Positions 1-11,231 of a stretch of DNA of 64,000 bases are shown here, piece after piece. The position numbers and the translations under genes are program-made. The stretch is from assembly GCA_029204225.1 (NCBI GenBank), contig CM055102.1, forward strand, positions 39,259,014 through 39,323,013, in the 5' to 3' direction. Source of the stretch: Diphasiastrum complanatum (Eukaryota > Streptophyta > Lycopodiopsida > Lycopodiales > Lycopodiaceae). Every line of letters starts with the position of its first letter. Positions within the stretch are counted from its first letter, which is position 1. A model generated the notes under the pieces. That model worked only from the letters and a program-made list of their open reading frames with translations. It had not been told where the DNA came from and did not search any database.

Positions 1-172
1 CTTTGTCTGATTGTCTGCTCTTCTGCTTTAGCTAACAACCATTTTGTGTTCGCCTACTCTGATAGTAGTGCATGCACTGAGGGAATGCGTCGACCATTGC
101 TTCTGCGCAGTAGTAGAATCGTTCTGGTCCGATTGTTCGATCTGGACCGATCATTCGTTCCTTTTCCCATCA
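1..172 (+). repeat. Copia-1 5' LTR (right end only)
   Basis: Direct repeat of 1263-1454, with the same order of motifs (TTTGATTGT, GCTAACAACC, TGATAGT.GTGCA, CTGATTGTTCGA) and the same ending (CCCA-CA). It stops with CA immediately before a tRNA-Met-type primer-binding site. The left part lies outside the window. The other copy is about 20 bp longer because of an insertion near 1305-1325. Confidence 0.85.
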
Positions 173-184
173 TGGTATCAAAGC
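173..184 (+). other. Primer-binding site of Copia-1
   Basis: TGGTATCAAAGC directly after the LTR end. It differs by one base from TGGTATCAGAGC, the plant copia site complementary to initiator tRNA-Met. It fixes the LTR boundary and the orientation. Confidence 0.85.
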
Positions 185-380
185 TTATCTGATTCCTTAA
201 TATGATACATCATCATATCATAAGCGGTTTTATCTTAGAGCTATTTTTTATAGCCTGATAAGCTTTCCATAGAACCTGATTCTATTAGCCGATAGAATAA
301 TTATTTTTTTGTTCTGTAAGTTGCATCAGATTTTTCAATCTTAAGTCATTGATAGTTATCACTGTCAGACTAACTTCCAC

Positions 381-920
381 ATGGATTTCCAAGGGAAAGC
401 CAGTCCCATCATGGACAAGTTTGATGGAGCCAACTACCATTTGTAGAAATTTAAGACGAAAACAGTGCTAATGGCTAAGGAGTTGTATGATGTTGTCATA
501 GGTGCAGAGGCAAAACCCGAAGCCGACGACGCTGCAATCTCTTGATGAAAGTTGAAGGATGGAAAAGCCTTTGTGCTGATCATCCTCAACATATCAGACA
601 CGCAAATCAGCCATGTGTCTAAAGCTCAGAGTTCCAAGAAAGTTTGGGACATCTTGAGAACCCTATACAAAGTGCGCGACGTAGCTTCCAAGCTACATCT
701 AAGGAGAAAGTTCTTCTCCCTCAAGATGACCAATGGTGATTTCTTGCAGAATCACATCAACCAGTTCAAGAAACTACTTAAGCAAATGGTCGTTGTCAAA
801 TCAGTCATAGACAATCAAGATGTAGTAATGACACTGCTTTCAAGCTCTGCAAGCTCATATGACAATTGGGTGGTGATCACCATGACACACTCGGAGCTAA
901 CTCTTTCAAGAGTCATCTCC
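381..920 (+). pseudogene. Copia-1 gag (UBN2-type), with nonsense codons
   Basis: An ATG at 381 opens one continuous reading frame to about 920. Its N-terminus (FDGANYHL.KFKTK) and its middle (KVWDILRTLY, FQ-type NHINQFKKLL) are typical of the gag polyprotein of plant Ty1/copia elements (UBN2/retrotran_gag family). The frame is never shifted but is broken by TAG at 444 and a double TGA at 543-548. Homology to the gag at 4.6-5.2 kb ends around 920, after which LTR-like sequence begins. Zinc knuckle, protease, integrase and reverse transcriptase are therefore all deleted, and the copy depends on others for mobility. Confidence 0.8.
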
Positions 921-994
921 ACGATATCTCTTTATACACTCATCTACACATATGTAAATTGTATATAAATAACTATTGTAGTCTAATCAATTAA

Positions 995-1454
995 TGTTGA
1001 TCATGAGACAGACACTCTAGATGCTTTCATGCATCGATTCTTTCTTTAGACTGATTGTCAGTAATAAGCTCATTGCTTTTCCAGAGTGGAGTTATCTTAA
1101 TGAGCACGCGGTTTCGTCCGCTATTGTCTTGTGCTCATAGCATCAAAGTGATGTGTATTTCCATACACAAATCTGAATCAATCATTGTCTTTTATTGCGC
1201 TTAGAGTTCTTGTCAAAATTGTATGCTTTGCTACTATGTCTTCTTGTCTAACATTCTTATTGCTTTGTTTGATTGTATGCTCTTCTGCTTCCGCTAACAA
1301 CCGTGCAATTAAGCTCTTTTTAATTTTGTGTTTGCCTACTATGATAGTCGTGCACGCACTGAGAGAATTCGTCTACCACTGCTTTCGAGTAGTAGTAGGA
1401 TTATTTTGATCTGATTGTTCGACCTAGACCGATCCTTTGTTCCTTTACCCAACA
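995..1454 (+). repeat. Copia-1 3' LTR
   Basis: The right 192 bp (1263-1454) repeat the left LTR end. The left boundary is uncertain. A TG at 995 fits the TG..CA rule, but the LTR could begin anywhere after about 920. The segment also matches 3.99-4.15 kb (CGCGGTTT..TCCGCTATTG, TGTGCTC), tying the two copia copies to one family. Confidence 0.7.
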
Positions 1455-3950
1455 CCATATATCTTAGAAGAGTTAATAAAAACATCACCCTTTTAATCCA
1501 TATTTCTCATATGCAACATTGAAACTATAGAAGAATAGGCTTGCATCAATAGCATATTTCCAAATCATGTATAATGTATAGGTATAGGTTACGTATCTGT
1601 CAACTAGCTCATGCTATGATATTAATTGTCCTCATAGATCTATTATGGAAAGTAACTGAGTGAATGGTTTAAGTAGGCAATGTATCATTATATATGTGCA
1701 TATGTCATCATACGTTCTCTGAAATATGTCATTCTTACATGAGACAATGGCTCAATGTATGCTTGATAGCCAATGAGTACATTGTAGATGCCAATAGAAA
1801 GCAAAAATTAGCATTTCCTTGTACATTGTTGTAGTAGCATAGCAAGTGTAGCATGTAGTAAAGCTATCCATAGGCAAAGCTCTAAGACAAAGTAAGGTGA
1901 TGCATAGACTAGTTTCAAGGTGTTCCACTTCTTTAGCCATTGATACGTATCAAAAACATTTTTGATGAATGTGTACACTATGAGTAATAGAAAGCAATTT
2001 AGTTACTTTAAATAGTCTTGCAAGTGCAATGTGAAATGCTAGTTACTTAGCTAGTTGGTAAAAAAAATCTAATGCTGAGTTTTGACTCATCTAAGTTGGA
2101 CAATAAGAAATGCCATGGTTGTTTGTATTGTTGATGCTTTGGTTGTGATACCTAACTCTTTGAATCCATGTGCTTCATAGTTGTCAATTTATATCATTGT
2201 TGTGAAATCACACATATGCATGTCTAGAAAAAGATTATAGATTTTGAAAACATAGCGGCTATTGTTTGATGACTCATATAGAACATAATGTTATCTATTT
2301 ATGTGAGAAAATTTTACTTTTCAAATACTACATTATATATGCCACATTATTGTCATATCATTAGTTCACAATTCTAATGTATCTTTCATTGTGGTAGGCA
2401 TTATTTTGGATCAAGATGTATGAAGCCCATTTGGGTACTATTTGATTGTTATCTTAGTCCTAAGTTGTTGTTGGAACATTGATTTCATATTGGTTAAAAT
2501 GATATCGATAGATGATTTGACACCATAAAATGATGAAACGTATGCTCAATTAAGATACATATATATTTTATTGAAACATTATAGATTCTCAAATAGTAGC
2601 AAAAGACACTAATAGATGATAATATAATGATAATAATCATAATCATAATGATGATGATGATACGAGATAAATCATAGTTGTGTGTGTTCTTAATTTATTT
2701 GTCAATATTCTCATATTGGATATGTCCAATGAAATTGTCAAGGCTAAAATGTGAAATGATTTTATTCTATATACATTTGAGCACTAAAAAACATTTGTCT
2801 AGTAACTTGTTGTACATACAAATAATTCCTTTTTAATATCATAATTTCACACATTCTAAATTATTATCCTTATTGTACCTTCAAAATCTACAATTGATAT
2901 TAAAATTTTCTAAGCGGAAAACAATTTATTGTCTAGCTAGTATGATGTTAATAATTTTGTCTACAAAAAATGTGATAAATTTATACTTGTGTTTTTGTTT
3001 CAACAAGTTCATGTGACACATCACACCAACAAAGTCAATTTACACCATAATTGGCCAAACTTAATATCACATTGACACTTTTTTAAGAAAGTTTTGTGCT
3101 CAAAAGTGATAATGGAAAGTGTGGCATTACTTATGAAAAAATCTATATCATAGTTTGATAGATGAATACTAGGATGTCCATTGTAAATTGGATCAAAGTA
3201 TAATTCGTGTAGTTGGAGATCCATGTTCAAATCATGGCCTACTTGCAAAAAAAAAATCTAAGCAAAAGTGGTTGTAGTGTGTAGATATTGTACAATCTTT
3301 ATGCTATTGTAATACAATAATATTGTTATGATAAAGAACAAATTGGACACAGTTTCAATAAGTATATGTAAATAAACTAAGTATATTGAAAGTCAAGTGA
3401 ATTTTTTATTACTTTACACCTCATAAAACTAATATATGAGAGAAAATTATACTACCTATAACTACATCTCTCTACATTCTTGATTGTGAAAATTATTATG
3501 TCATCATAATGTTAAGGATTTTTTATGGACGGGAGCATAAATCTGTTGGAATGCAAATCCACATACAAGTTTTTAATCATAGATTTTTAGTTTTAGATTA
3601 ACTTTGTTTCTTTTAGCTCAAATGTCAAATGCATGTGAGCAAAATTAATAATTTTGATTATTCAACTTAAATTTGAGCTTTTTTTTTCTAAGAAGTGATG
3701 TTATGTACATTTGACATGTCGAAGAATAATAGTTATTGTTTTGCCTAATATGAAACTAAAGACGTGCCCTAACTTCTTTGCAAGTAAGTTTCTGAGAAGT
3801 CCTAACTGGATGGATGACAACACATCATGGTTAACTGCCAATTGCGATCTACCACTTGACTAGTTGTCCTACCAAATAAGCTTAACTTGCTTTAGTGTAA
3901 ATAGCCGATCATCAAAGACTTACATAGCTCAGCTCAACTCAATTTATACA
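1455..3950. other. AT-rich intergenic stretch
   Basis: About 2.5 kb of very AT-rich DNA with no homologous coding signal on either strand. The short open frames have low-complexity composition and I do not support them as genes. A small (ATA/ATG)n-like patch lies at 2620-2665. Confidence 0.6.
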
Positions 3951-3959
3951 AAGTTTTAT

Positions 3960-4454
3960 TTGAGTATTGCTATTAGCGCTTACGGCTTATCAGCGGAAGT
4001 GCATCAAACAGTTACTCAGAGATAGTTTAGAGTACGCGGTTTTTATCCGCTATTGCTTTGTGCTCTCATCATCTGATTTGTACATGCTACTTACTGAATC
4101 AATCTATCTTCTTATTGCGTTCAGTATCAAATCAGAATGTATGCTTCTCTATAGTCATTTGTAACTGATAAATCTCTTATATATTCTGTGCATTACTTCA
4201 CACTCTACATTGTTTGGCTACGAAATCACTTTAATTTCTCACATGACTTATGAAAAATGACTTCTCAACTTTACACTTTTCGATGATGCTAAAAAAGTAT
4301 TTGCTAAAATATTGAACATGACTTCTGTCATTATAGATTTGTTCAATTATTGATAGGCGTAGTCATGCATTAGGAAAGAAAGCTCATTCCACTGCGCTCG
4401 ATAGTTCGTTTATAGACTTCGACTTATCGAATCATCATTCCCTTCTTTCCAACA
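3960..4454 (+). repeat. Copia-2 5' LTR
   Basis: Similar to the Copia-1 LTR (CGCGGTTTTTATCCGCTATTG core, then GTGCTC and the TATTGCG motif), and it ends in ACA just before a primer-binding site at 4455. The left boundary is approximate. I did not find a matching 3' LTR downstream of 7.7 kb. Confidence 0.65.
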
Positions 4455-4466
4455 TGGTATTAGAGC
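4455..4466 (+). other. Primer-binding site of Copia-2
   Basis: TGGTATTAGAGC, one base from the canonical TGGTATCAGAGC (C to T). Confidence 0.8.
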
Positions 4467-4645
4467 AATACCTATTATCAAAGTGATATCATTAGATACC
4501 TTTCATAGTATCAAAACAGAGCATACTTGCTCTTAATTCTTCAATTTGTGGTATCAAAAATTCAATATCAGATAAATGATTTTCAATTGTAGCGCAACAC
4601 GACATAATTCTTGAGTCATTGATTTATTGACAGCTAAAGTTCCAG

Positions 4646-5583
4646 ATGGATTCTCAAAGTAAAGTCGGTCTTATCGCAGACAAACTGAATGGATCCAATT
4701 ACTATTTGTGAAAATTTAAGATGAAGACCTTGCTAATCGCCAACGAGTTGTAGGATGTTGTCATAGGTATCTAAGTGAAGCTTGAAGATGACACAACCGA
4801 CTCAAAATGGAAATTATTATCAATATATCAGACACTCAGATTGGTCACATATCTGAAGCTCAAACTTCAAAAGAAGTATGGGACATCCTGAGCTCACTAT
4901 ATGATGTGAGAGACGTGACTTCTAAGTTGCATCTCAAAAGAAAATTCTTCACACTCAAGATGTCGAATGGTGATTCACTTCAAAATCATGTTAACCAGTT
5001 TAAGAATCTCTTACAACAGATGGCAGCTATCGGATCAATCATTGAAGATCAAGACGCAATCATGACATTGCTTTCAAGCTTATCTTCTACATATGAGAAC
5101 TGGGTGATGATCATATTGACACACTTAGATTTAACTCTTACTAGAGTTATCATTATGTTGCTGCAAGAAGACAATTGAAGTAGTCAAGACACCTCGTTGA
5201 CTTCATCATCTCATGCTCTATATGTCAACAAAGGCTCAAAATGACACAAGAAGAAAAGCTCTAAGCAGTTTGCATCAATTCAAAAACCGACACAAAGTCA
5301 AAGGCAATTATCAAATCCATAGTCGAAGAAGAATATGTTCTGTAAGTATTGCAAATGCACTAGTCATGAGATCCATGATTGTAGGGAATTAAAAACAAAG
5401 AATGCCAACAAGCAGCCAGATCAATATGTGAATGCAGTCGCAGCATAATCTCTATATCTTGATCTTGACATGGACGAAGGAGCATTTATGGTCAAAGACC
5501 AAAAGGCGCGATTCTATAATTCTTGGTTTTTGGATTCTGGAGCTACTCAACGTATCATTAGGGGATATTAGAACTCAAAATGG
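4646..5583 (+). pseudogene. Copia-2 gag and start of protease (broken)
   Basis: The ATG at 4646 begins a gag homologous to Copia-1 (LNGSNYYL, then KEVWDILSSLYDVRD at 4.86-4.92 kb, and NHVNQFKNLL). Several in-frame stops fall between 4709 and 4775, and a frameshift occurs before 4807. A CCHC zinc knuckle (C-x2-C-x4-H-x4-C) is encoded at 5341-5382. The aspartic protease motif D-S-G-A-T is at 5533-5547, preceded by FL. The protease frame is then cut by an insertion near 5584 and resumes at about 7461. Confidence 0.8.
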
Positions 5584-7460
5584 GCCCTTTGTCAAGATGC
5601 TTTTTTTTACTTCGCACTCTTTCAATGCTTAAGTGGCCCAATCAATGGTATCTATCTGTGACGAACTGTAATAGTGGTTGATGGACGAAATTGTTTTCGT
5701 CTTTCTCGACTAAATTTAGGTGATTTTCAAAAATCCTGTTGGGCAGAATAAACGATTGTGATTGGACCACAATTACTGCCCTAACACTCTTTTGCTGCCC
5801 GTATTTGTACACTTGAGGTTGATTTGACGTCAATAGTCGTAAACTATAGTTAACTAATCCCTATAGTTTAGGAACTTCTTGTCATTCTTAGGTATAGCTC
5901 TCATTCTCTTCATTCTCATTCGTACTCAACTTCCATAGACATATTTTGGACTAATGGCGACACATAATCAGAGACCAAGAGGAACCATTAATGCTGGCCA
6001 TGATGAAGACGAGTAGTTTGCTAGTGTGTCACGTCTTTGGATCGAATTTGAGTCTTCATACTTTTCACATGATAATCTTTGTTTTTTGGACGATCACACA
6101 CTTTGAAATCTTTGTAGATTAGAAGCGGCATAGCCGTCACGTCGAAGTGTGAAATCTAGAATATTCTCTCTGAAAATTAAAATATTCTTTCTGAAAATTA
6201 GAATATTCTCTTTAGTTTTCATCTAATCCGTACTTATATCGGTTCAATGCACGAAAGCCCAAAAAGATCCCAAGAGGTCGTACATCTGCGCGTTGAATCA
6301 ATATTACATGTATCTGTACTAATATCATTTCAACGCACGGACAGCCAGTTAGAGTACTAGAGGTCGTGGCATGCAGAATCCATATTGCCTATTGTAAACG
6401 AAATTGTAACTTTTGAATGACAGGTTGGATTGAGACAATTATAGTGCCATTACAAAACCCTCGACAAGAGCGCTTCAACGATACCAACATGACCCAGTTT
6501 TGACCTACAGTTAAAAAGATATTCTCAGTCAAATTTTTGGGCGGTTAGTCAACGGTTAACATGATATCGGTCGACGCGCTGTTGGTCGCCGAATTGATAA
6601 CAGGTTGACCGCCCAAAAATTTGACTGAGAATATCTTTTGAACCGTAGCTTGAAACTGGTTCATGTTACATGCAATATCGATTCAACACGCAGATGTACG
6701 ACTTCTTGGGATGTTTTTAGGCTTTCACACGTTGAACCGATATTAGTACGGTCGTTCAAAAGTTACATAATTTTCATGTAATTTGTACTAATATTGGTTC
6801 AGCGCGTGAAAGCCCAAAAAGATCTCAAAAGGTTGTACATTTGCGTGCCAAATTGATATTGTATGTATTGGTACTAATATTGTTTCAACATGCGGATAGC
6901 CAGTTAGAGTACCAGAGGTCGTACTTGTGCGCGCTGAATCGATATTGCATGTTGTCCATACATATCGAATCACCGCGTGAACAGCCAAGTCAAGGACTAG
7001 GTGTCATACTTGTGCGCACTAAACCAATATCCGGACGTGAAATTCGAACGTAACCTCAACGTAAAGTTTTTCTTATGGTCATGTTTATGTAGAGCAAAGC
7101 TTCGGAAATGATGGCCCTCGTGAGTTTCCGCGAACGTATCATATCTCTAGGTACAAAATTCGGTGACAACCACTAGGCTTTAATGATAGACCATTCATTA
7201 CTTTTCGGCATGGGTACCATGTTGTAATATTATTATTGGTGGATGTTTACAGCCCCAAGTTGTATGACAAATGTATGGTTGTTATTACAAGCACGCTTAA
7301 CTAATTAATGCCTGAAGTTAGAGCTAGTTTTAACCATAGTAGTTAGAATGCGAGTATTACTGGAAACTCAAAAACGGCAACCAAATGGTACCGATTTCCA
7401 TTCTCTCTCTACGTAACATCTCTCTAAAGCCAAACTTCTTAAAGGGCCCATTTGATCCCA
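5584..7460. mobile_element. Foldback-type DNA element inserted in Copia-2
   Basis: This 1.9 kb segment splits the Copia-2 protease. At its edges lie AAATGGGCCCTTT (5578-5590) and its exact reverse complement (7441-7453). Next to them, similar CTC(A/C)AAATGG sequences flank the insert, reading like an imperfect 9-10 bp target duplication. Inside are a long hairpin (6488-6668) and several copies, in both orientations, of a unit of about 100 bp (6225-6390, 6670-6760, 6770-6960). That unit carries TACTAATAT..GGTTCA, AAAGCCC and a GTCGTAC motif. No transposase is recognised. A Mutator-like or foldback origin is an inference from the target-site length and the repeats. Confidence 0.55.
6488..6668. 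repeat. Long imperfect hairpin
   Basis: The left arm (6488-6553) and right arm (6601-6668) are reverse complements. They include an uninterrupted stretch of more than 25 bp around AGATATTCTCAGTC / GACTGAGAATATCT and the adjoining TTTTTGGGCGGT. The spacer is about 45 bp. It lies at the centre of the insertion described at 5584-7460. Confidence 0.85.
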
Positions 7461-7724
7461 TATTTCTCCAAATGGACCAGTTATCGTGAGCACTTTCACT
7501 CCTACACACCTTACAGTACAAAGAAATTTGTTCATCTTGGCGACAATAGTACACACACTATCGAAGGTGATGGCACTATAAGATTGATGTTCCAGCATGA
7601 TCAATTTAAACTACTATCAAATGTTTTGTATGTACCTAAACTCTCTTTGAATCTATTATCAATAAGTAGAATTATTGATTTAGGTCATAGGGTAGAGTTT
7701 GAGTCTGATCAATGCTATTGGTAG
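7461..7724 (+). pseudogene. Copia-2 protease C-terminal half
   Basis: Open frame with the copia protease signature after the active site: VHLGDNSTHTIEGDGTI, then LLSNVLYVPKLSLNLLSIS and a following DLGHRV. This is the continuation of the DSGAT half at 5533, displaced by the 1.9 kb insertion. It ends at TAG (7722). No integrase follows, so the element is truncated here. Confidence 0.8.
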
Positions 7725-8770
7725 ATTCTCTACCAATATCAGGGTTAACCGACTGCCGGTTGATCTAAGTTTTTTTGTTGTTCGGAAAAGTAACTAGACT
7801 TGTAACTCAATGACCCAACCATGGCATCTTGTTGTGTAAGACCATGAGTTGAGGACAAATTAGTTAGTTACTAGAGAGATATTTGAAAGTGACATGTTAG
7901 TGGAGAGTTGGAAAAACCCCATTCAGTTATGCCCAGTTGTAGAAAGCGACATCCAAGAAACTGAATGGCGGGCAAAAAGCCAGGAAGAAAGAAGATAGAA
8001 ATGAGAAACCAACAAAGAAATAAATACCTTTGTTGTTGATAGTAGAGAACAAGAGAGAGGTCACAGAAGATTGAACTGTGTGGAGAGAGCGTAGAGCTGG
8101 AGATTTGTCAAGTACCATATCGGACGACAATCTAGAGAAGGATAGTCGATTGGTTTCATTGATAATCAAACTATTGTTGAGCATAGTTGATGTTGTGATG
8201 TGTATTGTTGCATAGAATTGTAAGAATTATTGTCATTGGAATGAGAACCTTTGGAATATTTCTTATCAGATTCGTGCACCATTTGTTGTTCAATGACATA
8301 ATTGTAATGGGTGTTTGTAAAGTCCTGAAAATAATCAAAAAGTGTTGCAAGTGAGAATTGGTGTTTATCTGTTGTATGAATTTAAGATTGTAGTATTGAA
8401 ATTATAGATCTTTTGCTTGTAATTGTAATCATACGTTGGTGAATGTCAAGCAGGTAGAACTTATCTGAGATACACATGATGACAGGCCAAAGATACAAAG
8501 CTGGATGCTTAGAATGAGTTGTGAGTTATGATTGCCATGTTCCATATTTTATGGAAATGCAGTTGAAGTGAGGAGTGTTAGGATTAGCTATTCTTTCACT
8601 TAATTGAGTTTGAGTGAACAATAGATCGATTTAGAAATGTTGATTCTAAGCAGAAGCTTGTGAGTGGATAGAGTGTTCAGTAAATCCAAAATTTTGATTA
8701 GCCGGTTGTGTGCTAAGTACACCTCTATATTCGACGATTGGCGAGATACGGAGTGGGAGTGTATATTTTT
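7725..8770. other. Unassigned; may include a gypsy LTR at its right end
   Basis: No coding homology. If the primer-binding site at 8781 is right, the last few hundred bases are a Ty3/gypsy 5' LTR ending at about 8779 in CCAACA. I could not find a second copy of this LTR in the window to confirm its extent. Confidence 0.4.
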
Positions 8771-8780
8771 GCCAACATTT

Positions 8781-8796
8781 GGCGTTGTTGCCGACT
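8781..8796 (+). other. Gypsy-type primer-binding site
   Basis: TGGCGTTGTTGCCGAC resembles the TGGCGCCGTTGCCGGG site used by many plant Ty3/gypsy elements; most differences are C to T or G to A. Confidence 0.6.
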
Positions 8797-9011
8797 TGCT
8801 TTCATTTATGTATTCGCATTTCTTTTTCTTTCCATTCTAATCATTTTTGGTCTGTGCAGCACATTTTTTTCAATTAACCAACTACTTTCACGACCCACTA
8901 GTTTCAGCGCTCCACCTTTTACAACCCACCTTCTCCCAAAACCAACTTATTACCAAATACTCTATTCGGGGGGAGGGTAGGCAAGTAGTATTATCATACT
9001 ACTTTGTACTT

Positions 9012-9353
9012 ATGGATACAGACAATTTAGAAGACCAGTAATTCCCTTATCCACACCTTCTAAATGAACAGCCTAAATCAAGTCAGCGGCCAAGACCACA
9101 ATTAAGATCTTTCATACATGATCCAAGAAATAGAGGTAGTCAATATGCAGGAAGATACGATGATGGACCTATTAGATTATCTCCTAGATGAAGATCACCA
9201 GCATTTGAACAAAGGACTGCCAAATTGGATCTACCCAAATTTGATGGTAGAATGGACCCTCATCGGTTCATCCAAATCTTTGAGAATGCCTGTGAAGTTT
9301 ATGGAGATTCTTCACATGAGGTCCTTGGCATTTTGCGAGTAAATTTTTTGTGA
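9012..9353 (+). pseudogene. Ty3/gypsy-like gag N-terminal remnant
   Basis: One reading frame from ATG 9012 encodes a basic linker (DPRNRGSQYAGRYDDGP) followed by KLDLPKFDGRMDPHRFIQIF. That matches the K-L-x-L-P-x-F-D-G start of plant gypsy gag capsid domains. The frame is interrupted only by TAG (9039) and TGA (about 9192) and ends at TGA 9351. The position about 230 bp after a gypsy-type primer-binding site supports the call. Downstream gag, pol and the 3' LTR are absent. Confidence 0.6.
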
Positions 9354-9504
9354 GTTTCTTTCCTGCCATCATTCAACAAAAAGATAGCACATGGTGTGCC
9401 ACCCTTTTTATGCTACTATTTCATTGTTTATTATTAAGAATGTGGTTTGGTACATAGTTAAATATCCCACTAAGTAAAAAAAGATACAAATTAAAAAAAA
9501 AAAA

Positions 9505-9556
9505 TTGCAGCCAACCCAGATAGCACGCCGGTGTCACCTATCTGGGTTGGCTGCAA
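9505..9556. repeat. Perfect 19-bp stem hairpin
   Basis: TTGCAGCCAACCCAGATAG (9505-9523) and its exact reverse complement (9538-9556) enclose a 14-base spacer CACGCCGGTGTCAC. A-tracts lie on both sides. Related palindromic cores recur at 9719-9742 and 9823-9843. Confidence 0.9.
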
Positions 9557-9718
9557 AAAAAAAAAATCGCATCTTTAAAGGCTGTAAAAGTTTGTTTTAG
9601 TTGTTTTACTTACGGCTTACTATGTTGGGAGGTTTAAATAAATATTCCAAATAATGTTTTTACTCAAAATTTGGTCCTCAAATGTGTCAAAATGGCTTTT
9701 CTATTTTATAATTTACTT

Positions 9719-9843
9719 GGCTAGCACACCGCCATGCTATCCATATTAGCTCCAAAAAGAAATCTATTTTTTCAAAAAGTTCTTCAAAAAAACTTCATGT
9801 TTTTGAAATAAAAAATTTGCAGCCTAGCACACCGGCATGCTAA
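9719..9843. repeat. Two further TAGCACACCGGCATGCTA-like palindromes
   Basis: GGCTAGCACACCGCCATGCTATCC at 9719-9742 and CCTAGCACACCGGCATGCTAA at 9823-9843 share the centre of the hairpin at 9505 (TAGCACGCCGGTGT). The second is also preceded by TTGCAG. They look like dispersed pieces of one small foldback repeat. Confidence 0.6.
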
Positions 9844-9849
9844 CTTTTA

Positions 9850-10600
9850 CAACTTTAAGGATAGTTTTTTTTAAATAAAAATGAACTTGTATTTATAGAG
9901 TAATGAAGTATTTTTGTGATGGACCTATTTAGAATTTGATGGATAGTCACGTTTTAAAGTATGCATCAAACCATCATTCTTGTTCTTAAAAAATCATGTA
10001 GTGGCATAGAAAGATTAGCACACCATGTGCTTGATGGAAACTGAGTCGGTCCGCAATTGTGTTCAAAGATCACTGTTGCGGAATGAATGGTCGGATAGAG
10101 CCGACTTGGCAAGAGTAGCTACTGCTATTGATTGCAGTCTAATTCTCTTCCAAGCCCCGGATTGCTCCCGTAGATCTGTTGTAAAAATCAAACTTGTAAA
10201 CAACAGATAATCTTGAATAGAACAACAGTGGAAATTTATCTACTAATAGCATGCATTCCAATATTGCAGATCATACACATCATAGAATAGAGCATTGAGA
10301 AAAATCTCTTCTATTATCATAACTAAATTTTACAATATTTTCTTGAGCCCTGTCTGTTTTTCATATCAGCGTGTTGGCATGAGAAAGAGGTTCTCTCTCA
10401 CGAAAATGACTAGCTACTGCTAATCTGTAAAACACTTTGTGTCCGTGACTCAACTTTCTTACTTTCTAGTCTTGATGCATCTAGCGATATATTCAGAACA
10501 ACAAATGATCTACAACTAATCTCAGATTACAAGAGCGGCAGATTAGGCATGTCTCAACGCACTTCTGTTGATGCCATCATATCTGATCAGAAAGTTGTAC
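9850..10600. other. Unassigned AT-rich stretch
   Basis: No coding homology or clear repeat found between the palindromes and the Copia-3 LTR region. Confidence 0.5.
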
Positions 10601-10603
10601 TAT

Positions 10604-11216
10604 TTGGTACTTGTTTGATCTTCCTGGGCCTTTGAAGCGTGAAGGATTTCGTGTCACGAACAAATTTGAGTCATGTTGTGTCGTCTGACCTTTTCCTTTT
10701 GCTCGTGCATTAGCTGCCTTCTACCTGTTGGACAGTGCCTTCATGCTGCAGGCCTTCGTCTTTTGCTTAAAGACACTTTTTGAGATTTTAAGGGTAGTGT
10801 CGTCTTTTTAAGGGCACCTTCACTTTTTTCGAAAAAGGCGAAAAACACGAAAAACACAAAGGTAGGCCAAAAAAGTATTTCTAAGGCATTTTTAGAAACA
10901 ATGTCTCCTTTTTCGCGAAGGGCAAAAAATGCGAAGGTTGGCCAGAAAATTTTTCTTAAGGCATTTTAAAGACATTGTCTCCTTTTTCGCAAAAATGTGA
11001 CAAGTTCAGGAAAAGTTGCCAGAGTTATTTTCTAAGTGTTTTAGGCCTAGTGCTGAATTTTCTTCATGACACAAAAATGCGAACTGTGTGACAAAACAGT
11101 TCAAAAATGCAAACTATGCAAAACATAGTTCAAAATGCACAGTCCCGAAAAACAGCAAAGAAAAAACTAAGGAAAAATGCTAAGGCTTTGAAAGATAGAA
11201 ACACTTGGTTTCTTCA
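10604..11216 (+). repeat. Copia-3 5' LTR region
   Basis: It ends next to a canonical primer-binding site at 11218. Its first 139 bp (10604-10742) recur in inverted orientation at 14171-14309. It contains many short repeats of the form CGAAAAA..GCGAAG/CAAAAATGCGAA (10825-11150). The true left end is uncertain; it could extend to about 10549. Confidence 0.55.
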
Positions 11217-11217
11217 G

Positions 11218-11229
11218 TGGTATCAGAGC
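11218..11229 (+). other. Primer-binding site of Copia-3
   Basis: TGGTATCAGAGC, the canonical plant copia site, three bases before the ATG at 11232. Confidence 0.9.
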
Positions 11230-11231
11230 TA

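Noticed and set aside
7927-8184. 85-codon minus-strand frame
   Set aside because: No homology, and overlaps the probable gypsy LTR flank.
9481-9600. Rho-independent-like terminator at the 9505 hairpin
   Set aside because: This is plant nuclear DNA; hairpin plus A-tract has no such role and A-tracts occur on both sides.
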